Assembly (NCBI GenBank): GCA_963976395.1
Contig: CAXBLG010000067.1
Location: forward strand, 1 to 18,915
Reading direction: 5' to 3'
DNA length: 18,915 bases
Source: UBA11612 sp963976395
GTDB taxonomy: Bacteria > Pseudomonadota > Alphaproteobacteria > Rhodospirillales > Rhodospirillaceae
Shown one piece after another: positions 1 to 6,998 of the stretch (positions within the stretch are counted from its first letter, which is position 1; each line of letters opens with the position of its first letter). A program made the translations under genes and the position numbers. Under the pieces are notes generated by a model. It worked only from the letters and a program-made list of their open reading frames with translations. It was not told where the DNA came from and searched no databases.

Positions 1-100
1 TCGGCTCAAGAAAACTTGCCGTCCCCTAGGTGCCAAAAGTGGGCACCGCTGGACGACTAATTCACACCGCCGAACAGACCGCTCCTGATGGCGTTCCATA

Positions 101-129
101 TCCGTAACCCCCCGTGTTACTGTAACGGG
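101..129. promoter_or_regulatory. Operator-like palindrome upstream of the dioxygenase gene
   Basis: GTTACTGTAAC (116-126) is a perfect 11-bp palindrome around a central T. It is flanked by CCC on the left and GGG on the right, and a further GTAAC occurs a few bases upstream (about 103-107). It lies about 75 bp before the dioxygenase start, where a repressor or activator could act. No regulator gene stands next to it in the window, so the binding protein is unknown. I could not assign a convincing -35/-10 pair here. The rest of 1-200 shows nothing else I can name. Confidence 0.3.
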
Positions 130-200
130 CAACACTGCCGGGAATTTGCCGCGCGAAAATTGATCGCCCCTTTTTGCAAACCTGAAAAAGGAGAAAGGTC

Positions 201-830
201 ATGTTGAAACGTAGACAGATATTGGCCGCAGGCGCGGCTGCTGCAGCGTCTGCGATGGGTTCGAGGCTTTCTCATGCGCAGCAAAAGTTGTTGCCGGCTA
301 CCTGCACGACGTCATTAAACCCAATCCTCGGATGGAATAACATTCCCGAATACAAGTCAGATTCTCCAATACGAAGATCACTATTTGATCCGGCCCTGGA
401 TTGGCGAGGAAAGAACTGGCCGGGTTCTCCAAGCGATGGTGACCGGGTCACACTATTTGGTCGCGTTCTTACGACGCGTTGCGAACCGGTGGCTAACGCT
501 AGGCTGGAGTTCTGGCACACTAATCTCGAAGGGCAATACGATTACACCGGGCACAATTTCCGGGGCATGCAGAATGCCGATGCCGAAGGCCGTTACCGCC
601 TCGAGACAATTATGCCCGGTCAGTATTACGGACGCCGACACTTCCACTATTTAATCGGGGCTCTCCTTGATGAAAGCCAGCCTGGCATCCTTGTCACACA
701 GGCCATAACCCTTCCCGACGAAGACGAATTTAAGGCTGGAAAGGCCGGGGCGACGATCCCGCCGGAAGCCTTCAGAAGAGAGAGCGGAGTCCTTGTTGCG
801 GAATATGACTTCGTTATCAAGGCCGCATAG
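201..830 (+). CDS. Tat-exported intradiol ring-cleavage dioxygenase (protocatechuate 3,4-dioxygenase-like)
   Basis: The 209-residue protein belongs to the non-haem Fe(III) intradiol dioxygenase fold, which cleaves catechol-type rings between the two hydroxyls. The N-terminus carries twin arginines (KRRQIL, residues 3-8), an Ala-rich stretch and a cleavage-like SHAQ near 24-27, so it should be exported folded by Tat. The core follows the family pattern: FGRVL (86-90), the VEIWQADA equivalent LEFWHTN (102-108), EGQY (Tyr113), ETIMPGQYY (Tyr142/143) and HFH (His147, His149). These are the expected two Tyr and two His iron ligands. It lacks the N-terminal helical linker domain of cytosolic catechol 1,2-dioxygenases. 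The start is supported by AAGGAG 7 bp upstream. It is monocistronic and convergent with the sulfatase operon. Exported intradiol homologues are common but mostly uncharacterised, so the substrate is open. Confidence 0.85.
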   Translation: MLKRRQILAAGAAAAASAMGSRLSHAQQKLLPATCTTSLNPILGWNNIPEYKSDSPIRRSLFDPALDWRGKNWPGSPSDGDRVTLFGRVLTTRCEPVANARLEFWHTNLEGQYDYTGHNFRGMQNADAEGRYRLETIMPGQYYGRRHFHYLIGALLDESQPGILVTQAITLPDEDEFKAGKAGATIPPEAFRRESGVLVAEYDFVIKAA

Positions 831-991
831 CCGAGGCTTTCGCTAGTCTCTCGGCTTCGGTGGCTGCAGAAGAAGTGCCCATTGGTGCCCATCTTCGTCA
901 CCTACCTTACGGCACATCGTTTGGCCCAGACGATTGAAGACGAAAAATACGAGCCTTTAAAGCCAAGCTTCCGAAATCTGCAAGTAACGCT

Positions 992-1012
992 GGTTGCCAG
1001 TCCCCGCAACCA
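992..1012 (+). repeat. Putative attachment site, left copy (tRNA-Met 3'-end mimic)
   Basis: GGTTGC, two variable bases (CA), then GTCCCCGCAACCA. It matches 17302-17322 at 19 of 21 positions and in the same orientation. Its last 11 bases, CCCCGCAACCA, equal the 3' end of bacterial initiator tRNA-Met including the encoded CCA. The unit is also a dyad, GGTTGC opposite GCAACC, as expected for a serine-recombinase site. No tRNA cloverleaf precedes it, so it would be a displaced or element-borne tRNA end rather than a tRNA gene. The attachment-site role is inferred. Confidence 0.5.
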
Positions 1013-1018
1013 CGTCCA

Positions 1019-1055
1019 AAAAAGCCCGTTAACTCAATGAGTTAGTGGGCTTTTT
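1019..1055. terminator. Bidirectional rho-independent terminator
   Basis: AAAAAGCCC (1019-1027) pairs with GGGCTTTTT (1047-1055). The inner arms GTTAACTCA and TGAGTTAGT pair with two G-T wobbles and leave a very small loop. The T-run on each strand makes it usable both for the leftward sulfatase operon and for anything read rightward through the tRNA-Met-like end at 992-1012. It begins only 6 bp after that repeat. Confidence 0.85.
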
Positions 1056-1153
1056 CTGTTGGTAAATGCGCCGTGGAGCGACGATCTCATAATTCACGTT
1101 ATGTGTGGTTGCGGCGCAAACTAGGTAACAGTTCTTAACGCTGAGAAATCGAA

Positions 1154-2599
1154 CTATTTTTCGCTAGAGGACTTGTTGACGACAGCTGCCGACCCAATGT
1201 GATCAGCGAGTTGCTCTCCCGAAAAGTTCTCTACATATATTTCATCTAAATCAGGAAGCATTTCTCCGTTCCATTCCTCCCATTCCATGGCCATGCGATC
1301 ATAAACATCTCTGTGGCGCTCTTTTAAGTTCCCTCTCTCCATTGGATCGTCGGTGATGTTGAAAAGAAAAGTATTGTCGAGAATTTTGAGATACTTAAAA
1401 TCTCCATCTCGCATAGCTCGCTGACTGTTGCTTTTGTATCGCCAATAGAACTTGCGGTTTGTTGTGTGGGACCCTTGAGTCAAAATGGGGAGTAGATTGA
1501 TGCCATCGAACTGGAGTGTGGGATTCGTTTGGACGCCAGCGGCCGCTAGTAATGTGGGGACCCAGTCCATCGTGATCATCATCTGATCGTCGGTGCGTCC
1601 TTGCGGAATTTTGGCCGGCCAGGAAATTATTGCTGGAACTCTCAATCCACCTTCCAGCAACTCGGTCTTGAGGCCTGTGAACGGCCATGTGTATGAGAAC
1701 CTTTCCCCACCATTGTCACTGGTAAAGACAACAATGGTGTTTTCCTCCAGCCTGTTTAACCTAAGTGCTTGAAGAACGCGACCGACTTGAATATCCATCG
1801 CCTGAACCATGCGCCGGTAAGTGTCGGTGCTACCACCATCAAAATGAAAAAGAGAGGCCGACTTTAGTCGCTCGGCCTCCATTTGATCGCCGGGCGCTTC
1901 CCATGGCCAGTGCGGGGCGGTGAAATGCAAGCTTAGAAAAAAAGGAGTGTCCGACTTTGCATTGGTGTTGATGGTGTCTACAGCCTTGCTTCCAAGGAGT
2001 TCAGTTAGATAACCGGTGTGACGAACAAGTGTTGCATTGTCCCAAAGATCCAGTTCCTTCGCGGATGTTGCATGTGTGTAGTAGTCTATTATACCGCCAC
2101 GGAGGCCATAGAAGTGGTCATAGCCACTTTTGAGCGGACCGAAATCTGGTAGAAGCCCTAAATGCCACTTCCCTAGCAATGTCGTAGTATATCCGACGCT
2201 CTTCAGCAGTGAGGGTAGGGTGGGGATATCAGTGGGCAGACCTAACAATTTCCGGCTGTTCAGCAGGGGCTCTTCCAGACCAACGCGATGGCGATATTGG
2301 TACTGTCCCGTCATAAGAGCCGTACGAGTAGCTGAGCAAACCGGAGAGTTGGAGTAGGCTTGCAGTAAGCGGACGCCGTTTGCCGCCAACATGTCGGTAT
2401 TCGGAGTTGTAAAATCAGGGCGACCATAGCAAGAAAGATCACCGTACCCTAGGTCGTCTGCCATGATAAAAACTATATTGGGAGCCTTGGGGTGCTGCGC
2501 GAAGGCGCGGCCCGTCCCCGTCATTGCGAGTGAGCCTAGTGCGTTACGCAGAATGGCACGTCGAGAAAACTCAGTACTATGACTTGTACATCGCTTCAT
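1154..2599 (-). CDS. Tat-exported type I sulfatase (arylsulfatase family)
   Basis: A 481-residue formylglycine sulfatase that hydrolyses sulfate esters in the periplasm or outside the cell. FSRRAIL (11-17) is a Tat motif, and a hydrophobic stretch ends near RAFAQ (31-35). The core starts NIVFIMADDLGYGD with metal-binding Asp48-Asp49. The formylglycine motif is CSATR (Cys88 to Arg92), the C-x-A-x-R variant. Further active-site motifs are GKWHLG (143-148), His230 in TAPHWPW, SDNGG (Asp295, Asn296) and Lys311. All key residues are present and the length is normal. GGGAGGAG about 9 bp upstream supports the start. It follows the MFS gene by 44 bp on the same strand. No formylglycine-generating enzyme gene lies in the window, so maturation must rely on one elsewhere. 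The substrate could be an aryl, steroid or sugar sulfate; sequence alone does not decide. Confidence 0.92.
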   Translation of the reverse strand: MKRCTSHSTEFSRRAILRNALGSLAMTGTGRAFAQHPKAPNIVFIMADDLGYGDLSCYGRPDFTTPNTDMLAANGVRLLQAYSNSPVCSATRTALMTGQYQYRHRVGLEEPLLNSRKLLGLPTDIPTLPSLLKSVGYTTTLLGKWHLGLLPDFGPLKSGYDHFYGLRGGIIDYYTHATSAKELDLWDNATLVRHTGYLTELLGSKAVDTINTNAKSDTPFFLSLHFTAPHWPWEAPGDQMEAERLKSASLFHFDGGSTDTYRRMVQAMDIQVGRVLQALRLNRLEENTIVVFTSDNGGERFSYTWPFTGLKTELLEGGLRVPAIISWPAKIPQGRTDDQMMITMDWVPTLLAAAGVQTNPTLQFDGINLLPILTQGSHTTNRKFYWRYKSNSQRAMRDGDFKYLKILDNTFLFNITDDPMERGNLKERHRDVYDRMAMEWEEWNGEMLPDLDEIYVENFSGEQLADHIGSAAVVNKSSSEK

Positions 2600-2643
2600 T
2601 TCGACTGATCTCCTCCCGCCCTGATGCTAGATGAAAGCTTTAG

Positions 2644-4311
2644 TTATTGATTGATATCCATATTTTTGGTCTCCGGCAGAAATATGAGTCCGACGACAAG
2701 TGAGAAGAGTGCGAAGAGCAGGGGGTACCAAAGACCCGAGTATATGTTCCCAGTGGCGGCAACGATGGCAAATGCTGCACTGGGAAGGAATCCTCCAAGC
2801 CAGCCCACTCCTATATGATATGGGAAGCTCATGGACGTGTAGCGAATTTTCGCGGGGAAGTACTCTGTGAGTAAGGCTGCCATTGGGCCGTAAACCATGG
2901 CCGAAAAACTCATAAGTATGACCAGCAACAATAGAACAAGTGGGATGTTTATCTTCGATGCATCCGCTTTTTCGGGATAGCCTGCACTAGAAATCATTGT
3001 GCCAGCTATAGCTTCCCAATCTGACCGTTGTCCTTCTAAGTCAGTTGCGCTCAGTTCCTCTCCTCTGAACGATACTAAGGCTTGAGTCCCCACACGCAAT
3101 TCAGCCACAGAACCGGCCGACGCTGAAACCGTTTCATAAGGAATTCCGCTGCGTGAAAGATATGAGCGGGCAATATCGCACGATGTGCTGAATGTTGCTC
3201 TACCAACAGGATCGAATTGGAACGAGCAATCGGCATCGTCCACCGCGACAACTACTGGAGCAGATGCAACGGCTTGTGCCAAATCTGGATTGGCGGCAAC
3301 GGTTAAAGCCTTGAAAATAGGGAAGTAGGTGAGGGCTGCTAATAGGCATGCGCCTAAGATAAGCGGCTTGCGGCCTATTTTGTCCGATAGCCAGCCAAAG
3401 AGAAGGTATAGAGGGGCGTGGATTAGAAGGGCGCTGGCAATAAGGAAGTTAGCCATAGACCCTTCTACTTTCAGCACGCGCTCCAAAAAGAATAGAACGT
3501 AAAATTGCGCCGCGTACCAAATAACGGCTTGGCCGGCGATAGCGCCGAATAGAGCGATAAGAATAAGTTTCAGATTCTTCCAGTTACCAAATGCGTCCTT
3601 CCACGGTCGAGAAGAAGACTTTCCTGACGCTTTCATGCGTAGATAAACAGGGCTCTCTTGAAGCTTGAACTGTATCCATAAAGTTATGGCGAGCAGAAAA
3701 ATTGAAAGAAGGAAAGGAATTCGCCAACCCCATTCGTTAAAGTTGTTTTCACCAACGGCGGTTCTGGTGGCAAAAACAACAGCCAAGCTTAGGGCCATTG
3801 CAAAGGTTGCAGTTAGTTGAATCCAGCTTGTGTAAAGGCCGCGGCGGCCTTGAGGGGAGTGCTCCGCCACATATACGGCAGCACCTCCATAGACACCTCC
3901 GACGGATAAACCTTGAATCAACCGTAGCACGACAAGAATCCAAGGTGCTGCGGCGCCGATTTGTGCATAGGTTGGGAGTAGCCCAACTGAAAATGTGGCG
4001 AGACCCATTATGCTTAATGTGACAACAAAGGTGTTCTTGCGGCCCCAAAGGTCGCCAAGGAATCCAAATACAAGCGCGCCAAACGGCCGGACAGCGAGGC
4101 CGGCAGCGAATGTCAAAAGTGCTAAGGTGAAGCCTGTCGTTTCGTCAACGCCCGAAAAAAAGTTGCGACTCATGACAACGGCAAGAGCGCCATAAAGAAA
4201 AAAATCAAACCATTCAAAGACTGTGCCGACAGAAGATGCCGCGATGACCTTGAAATCCTCGCGCCCTACGACAGATTCCGGTGGTGTGGGAGGAAGGGTT
4301 TGCTCGCTCAT
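2644..4311 (-). CDS. MFS transporter, metabolite:H+ symporter (MHS) type, with periplasmic insert
   Basis: A 555-residue inner-membrane symporter with about 12 membrane helices. The start resembles the MHS family (SSVGTVFEWFDFFLYG, 26-41), followed by the loop 2-3 signature GFLGDLWGRKN (83-93), RLIQGLSVGGVYGG (130-143), and the second-half copy GWLSDKIGRKP (306-316). Known MHS members carry citrate, ketoglutarate, proline, shikimate and aromatic acids. Roughly residues 338-453, between predicted helices 9 and 10, form a hydrophilic insert that should face the periplasm. It contains Cys361 and Cys378, a possible disulfide. The insert makes the protein longer than the usual 430-450 residues. 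AGAGG lies 8 bp before the start. It sits 44 bp upstream of the sulfatase and probably imports a product released by it, for example an organic acid (inference). Confidence 0.88.
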   Translation of the reverse strand: MSEQTLPPTPPESVVGREDFKVIAASSVGTVFEWFDFFLYGALAVVMSRNFFSGVDETTGFTLALLTFAAGLAVRPFGALVFGFLGDLWGRKNTFVVTLSIMGLATFSVGLLPTYAQIGAAAPWILVVLRLIQGLSVGGVYGGAAVYVAEHSPQGRRGLYTSWIQLTATFAMALSLAVVFATRTAVGENNFNEWGWRIPFLLSIFLLAITLWIQFKLQESPVYLRMKASGKSSSRPWKDAFGNWKNLKLILIALFGAIAGQAVIWYAAQFYVLFFLERVLKVEGSMANFLIASALLIHAPLYLLFGWLSDKIGRKPLILGACLLAALTYFPIFKALTVAANPDLAQAVASAPVVVAVDDADCSFQFDPVGRATFSTSCDIARSYLSRSGIPYETVSASAGSVAELRVGTQALVSFRGEELSATDLEGQRSDWEAIAGTMISSAGYPEKADASKINIPLVLLLLVILMSFSAMVYGPMAALLTEYFPAKIRYTSMSFPYHIGVGWLGGFLPSAAFAIVAATGNIYSGLWYPLLFALFSLVVGLIFLPETKNMDINQ

Positions 4312-4432
4312 GGGGTATGCCTCTGACTGCTATTGCGGAAAATGCCGTGTGGGGCGTTGTGTCGGGGTAAATCAGCTAGTGTGTTAAAGCCGTTCTTTCT
4401 TCGCTGGACGTGGTTCGCAACTTTCTCTCCAC

Positions 4433-5389
4433 TCACGCGGATTTTTTTATATCGAGCAGGAGGTGTGCGCCTTGTAGTCCGCCGGATTGCACAGCAGAAA
4501 CTATTTCCTCAAGTAACACGCGATGGACGGTTGCCGCAGCCGGGGAAAGTTTTGTCTCAGCCATTCGGGCAAGTATGAGTTGCTTAACGAGCTTCGGTCG
4601 AATGATCGGAGAATATTTTAGTTTTAGCCGCCCTTTGCGCTGCTCGTGCAAGAACGATGAAAGAGGAATGATGGCATGTCCTACACCAGCAGCGGCGAGT
4701 TCTATAAGGATGGTAAGGGAGTCACCTTCAAATCGTACATCTAGTTTTGACTGCTGCTTGGCCGCTGCGTTTTCTACAATTCGCCTCATGCCATTTGGGT
4801 TGCTTGGCAAAATGAGGGGTAAACTTGCGAGGTCTTTTACCGTCATCGGCTTGTCGGCGCCCAAGCCGCTATTTGGCAATCCTACAACAACGAGTTCGTC
4901 AACGATTAACTCGCTGGCGCTCATGTGCAAATCCATGGCAGTTCCGCATACAATTGCGAAATCCAGATCTTCGCGTTGTAGCCATTCCACAAGATGCAAA
5001 GAGAAGCCGTCGGTAATTTCTAAGCTGATATCGGGGAATTCAGAAGCAATTCGCCGAGCGATACGGCCTGTTATGGCGGCGCTTATGGTTGAAACCATTC
5101 CGAATCTGACGTGGCCGCGGGGCGTTTTGGAGAGGGAATTTATATTCGTAAGTGCGTTGTCGAGTTCGCGCACAGCGCTTGAAACGCTACGCTGTAACTC
5201 CAAACCTGCGGCAGTGAGTTTCATTCCGCGCCATTGGCGCGTAAACAAAGTAGCCCCGGCTTTTTCTTCGAGAAGCCGAATTTGGCGCGAGAGCGCGGGC
5301 TGGGCGATCCGAAGCTGCGCGGAAGCCTTGCTCACGGACCCTACTTCCGCGACCTTCAAAAAAATTCTCAATTGATGAAGATCTTTCAT
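4433..5389 (-). CDS. LysR-type transcriptional regulator
   Basis: A 318-residue regulator with a winged helix-turn-helix at residues 1-60 (MKDLHQLRIFLKVAEVGSVS, then SAQLRIAQPALSRQIRLLEE, ending LFTRQWRGMKLTAAG). A periplasmic-binding-protein-like effector domain spans about 90-300. The GHAIIPLSS stretch is typical of its second half. Members respond to small pathway metabolites and often control neighbouring transport and catabolic genes. It lies upstream of the MFS and sulfatase genes on the same strand with a 121-bp gap, and diverges from the cluster starting at 5829. It could therefore act on both sides through the 439-bp intergenic region. The effector is unknown. No strong ribosome-binding site precedes the start, but the domain begins there. 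Confidence 0.9.
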   Translation of the reverse strand: MKDLHQLRIFLKVAEVGSVSKASAQLRIAQPALSRQIRLLEEKAGATLFTRQWRGMKLTAAGLELQRSVSSAVRELDNALTNINSLSKTPRGHVRFGMVSTISAAITGRIARRIASEFPDISLEITDGFSLHLVEWLQREDLDFAIVCGTAMDLHMSASELIVDELVVVGLPNSGLGADKPMTVKDLASLPLILPSNPNGMRRIVENAAAKQQSKLDVRFEGDSLTILIELAAAGVGHAIIPLSSFLHEQRKGRLKLKYSPIIRPKLVKQLILARMAETKLSPAAATVHRVLLEEIVSAVQSGGLQGAHLLLDIKKSA

Positions 5390-5828
5390 GCTCTTTTGCA
5401 GCCCCCCCGAGCAAAACGACCGACTTAAACCTGTAGCAGTTCATGGCCACGTATAACAAATCGATATATGTGATCCCATGTAGCTAGATTTTGTATGGCT
5501 TGAGGATTTCCCATTTTTCTAGGGGAACTCTCACAAAGTTTACTGGCGGTCTCCCCAGAAAACATGACTTTGGCAGAATCAAGATATGCCGGTCAGTTGT
5601 GGCACGGATTAGGAATTGTATTTCTTAGCATTCCGGCAATTCGCTATCCTACGCTTGAAACTACACTTATTGCGCTGCGGAACAGTGAATTGTGCGCCGC
5701 ATTCAGTACGCGCGAGTACCGGTAGTTTTGCGTGATTTCTTGGTATCTGAATCATCGGCCCTAATTCATGATGGCGGATATCAAGCTGATGATCAGCTGT
5801 TATTAAAGTGTGGTTGCGGAGGGCGACG
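5390..5828. promoter_or_regulatory. Divergent intergenic control region between LysR gene and secreted-protein cluster
   Basis: This 439-bp gap must hold the promoters of the leftward LysR gene and the rightward cluster. A weak candidate promoter for the rightward cluster is TTGGTA (5740-5745), 16 bp, TAATTC (5762-5767). A perfect 15-bp palindrome follows at 5784-5798. I see no coding sequence, and no unambiguous LysR T-N11-A site could be fixed by eye. Confidence 0.4.
5784..5798. promoter_or_regulatory. Perfect 15-bp palindrome, candidate operator
   Basis: AGCTGAT-G-ATCAGCT is a perfect dyad around a single central G. It lies 30 bp upstream of the likely start codon of the first gene in the secreted cluster and just after a weak candidate -10 (5762-5767). 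The position suits a repressor operator or a site for the divergent LysR protein. It could also form a leader hairpin with too small a loop to be stable, so a DNA-level role is more likely. Confidence 0.4.
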
Positions 5829-6998
5829 ATGACTGTTGCGAGAGTCTTTGACCCAACAGATTTAACCTTGCGAATTGTTAGAGGCAGTTGTTGTGCGTTC
5901 GCCTTTGTAATGAGTTTGTCCATTACTGCTAATGCTGTCGAAACGCGGTCCTATGTAATCTCGAAATTCCAGACGGCGACGTATTCCAACGAGGGAAATT
6001 GTCCTCACGGCGGGAATGGAACGCCATCTGAAATCAAAGAACGTATTTTAATCGATCAGGGATATACCAAGCAGCAAGTCGATTACATAATTTCCCACGA
6101 AGGCCGTGATGAAAACGGTAATAGAGTTAACACCGGCACGCGCGGTCGCCTCAATGGCGAGCCGGCATATGTGGGCAACTTCCCAAATTCAATACCTGAC
6201 CCGCAGATTGAAACAGTGCAAGGCAAGTTCGCATATGGATTTAACCTTGATGGGCGCGTGCAGTCTGATTCATTTCAAGATCCAGAAACCCTTGAGCGTG
6301 GCATAGACAATCAACGTTGGAGAGCTCTGGGGTGTTTTGCTGTCTATGACGTTCGCCGCCCTGTCGTGCCGTATAATGAGTACATTGCCTGGGATACTGC
6401 CATAGATGCCATGCCGGCGTGGCTTATGTCTGTTACCGGTGATGATTTGGATAAGGATGGTGACGTAACGGTTACTTTTGATCGATCCCTCAACATCCTA
6501 CTAAGAGATGCTCAGGGAAGTGTGCTTCCAGGAGCTACTTTCGTGGTCGATTCCGACCCCCGTTCCCATAGCTCATTCCAAGGCCAAATCGAAAACGGTG
6601 TATTGACGATTGAGCCAGGCGACTTTGCTATGCTGGGTGAGTCGCAATGGTACGCGATTATTCGGTTCGCCCAGACCCACTTACGCCTAAAAATGAATTC
6701 TGATGGCTCTTTGAGTGGTCTTATAGGCGGTTATCAGCCTTGGCTGGATTTATACTATTTCCTGGCGGTGCGCGGAGAGGAGAGCGGGCAAGTGGACCTT
6801 CCGGGCGTGTATTATGCGTTCGAACGTCTTGCCGATGGTATTCCTGATCCCGTGACGGGACAAAATACAGCTATTTCCTCAGCGTTCTGGATGGAGGCTG
6901 TACCGGCTTTTCTTACGACTGTGTCTGGAAGAGTTATTGGCGAGGCCGTGCAGCCTAATGAGAATTCGCATGTAGGCGACGTGGCGCTTTCGCAATGA
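5829..6998 (+). CDS. Secreted protein of unknown function, first gene of the DUF1592/DUF1552 cluster
   Basis: I do not recognise a named domain. The 389-residue protein has a signal-peptide-like N-terminus: a hydrophobic run (CCAFAFVMSLSITANA, about 22-37) ending in an ANA-type cleavage site. The mature part is hydrophilic and rich in aromatic and acidic residues. Visible landmarks are NCPHGG shortly after the signal, RGIDNQRWRALGCF mid-protein and a calcium-loop-like DDLDKDGDV. Few cysteines remain, and there is no CxxCH haem motif. The start at 5829 is preferred over a GTG at 5808 because GGAGGG (5818-5823) sits 5 bp before the ATG. The stop overlaps the next start as ATGA, which points to translational coupling with the DUF1592 gene. 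I infer a periplasmic or surface partner of that protein. Confidence 0.8.
   Translation: MTVARVFDPTDLTLRIVRGSCCAFAFVMSLSITANAVETRSYVISKFQTATYSNEGNCPHGGNGTPSEIKERILIDQGYTKQQVDYIISHEGRDENGNRVNTGTRGRLNGEPAYVGNFPNSIPDPQIETVQGKFAYGFNLDGRVQSDSFQDPETLERGIDNQRWRALGCFAVYDVRRPVVPYNEYIAWDTAIDAMPAWLMSVTGDDLDKDGDVTVTFDRSLNILLRDAQGSVLPGATFVVDSDPRSHSSFQGQIENGVLTIEPGDFAMLGESQWYAIIRFAQTHLRLKMNSDGSLSGLIGGYQPWLDLYYFLAVRGEESGQVDLPGVYYAFERLADGIPDPVTGQNTAISSAFWMEAVPAFLTTVSGRVIGEAVQPNENSHVGDVALSQ

Larger units (their letters stand above)
831..1153. other. Intergenic region between convergent genes
   Basis: This stretch separates the convergent dioxygenase and sulfatase genes. I see no credible coding sequence. It holds a weak hairpin (GCCGAG at 830-835 with CTCGGC at 850-855, no T-run), the attachment-site-like repeat at 992-1012 and a strong terminator at 1019-1055. 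From about 1056 to 1153 I see nothing specific. Confidence 0.6.

Noticed and set aside
830..855. Terminator after the dioxygenase gene (GCCGAG / CTCGGC)
   Set aside because: It has a six-base stem, a 14-base loop and no T-run; too weak to call.
4410..5375. Long plus-strand open frame of 321 codons
   Set aside because: It lies antisense across the LysR gene. Its translation is Ser/Arg/Cys-rich with no domain, while the minus strand gives an unmistakable LysR protein.
1103..5819. Shared 12-mer GTGTGGTTGCGG at 1103-1114 and 5808-5819, partly the reverse complement of the attachment-like unit
   Set aside because: Several 12-mers are expected to recur by chance in a window this long, and the matches do not extend or sit at element ends.
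5808..5828. GTG start for the secreted unknown protein
   Set aside because: The ATG at 5829 has GGAGGG 5 bp upstream, and this SD lies inside the extended reading.
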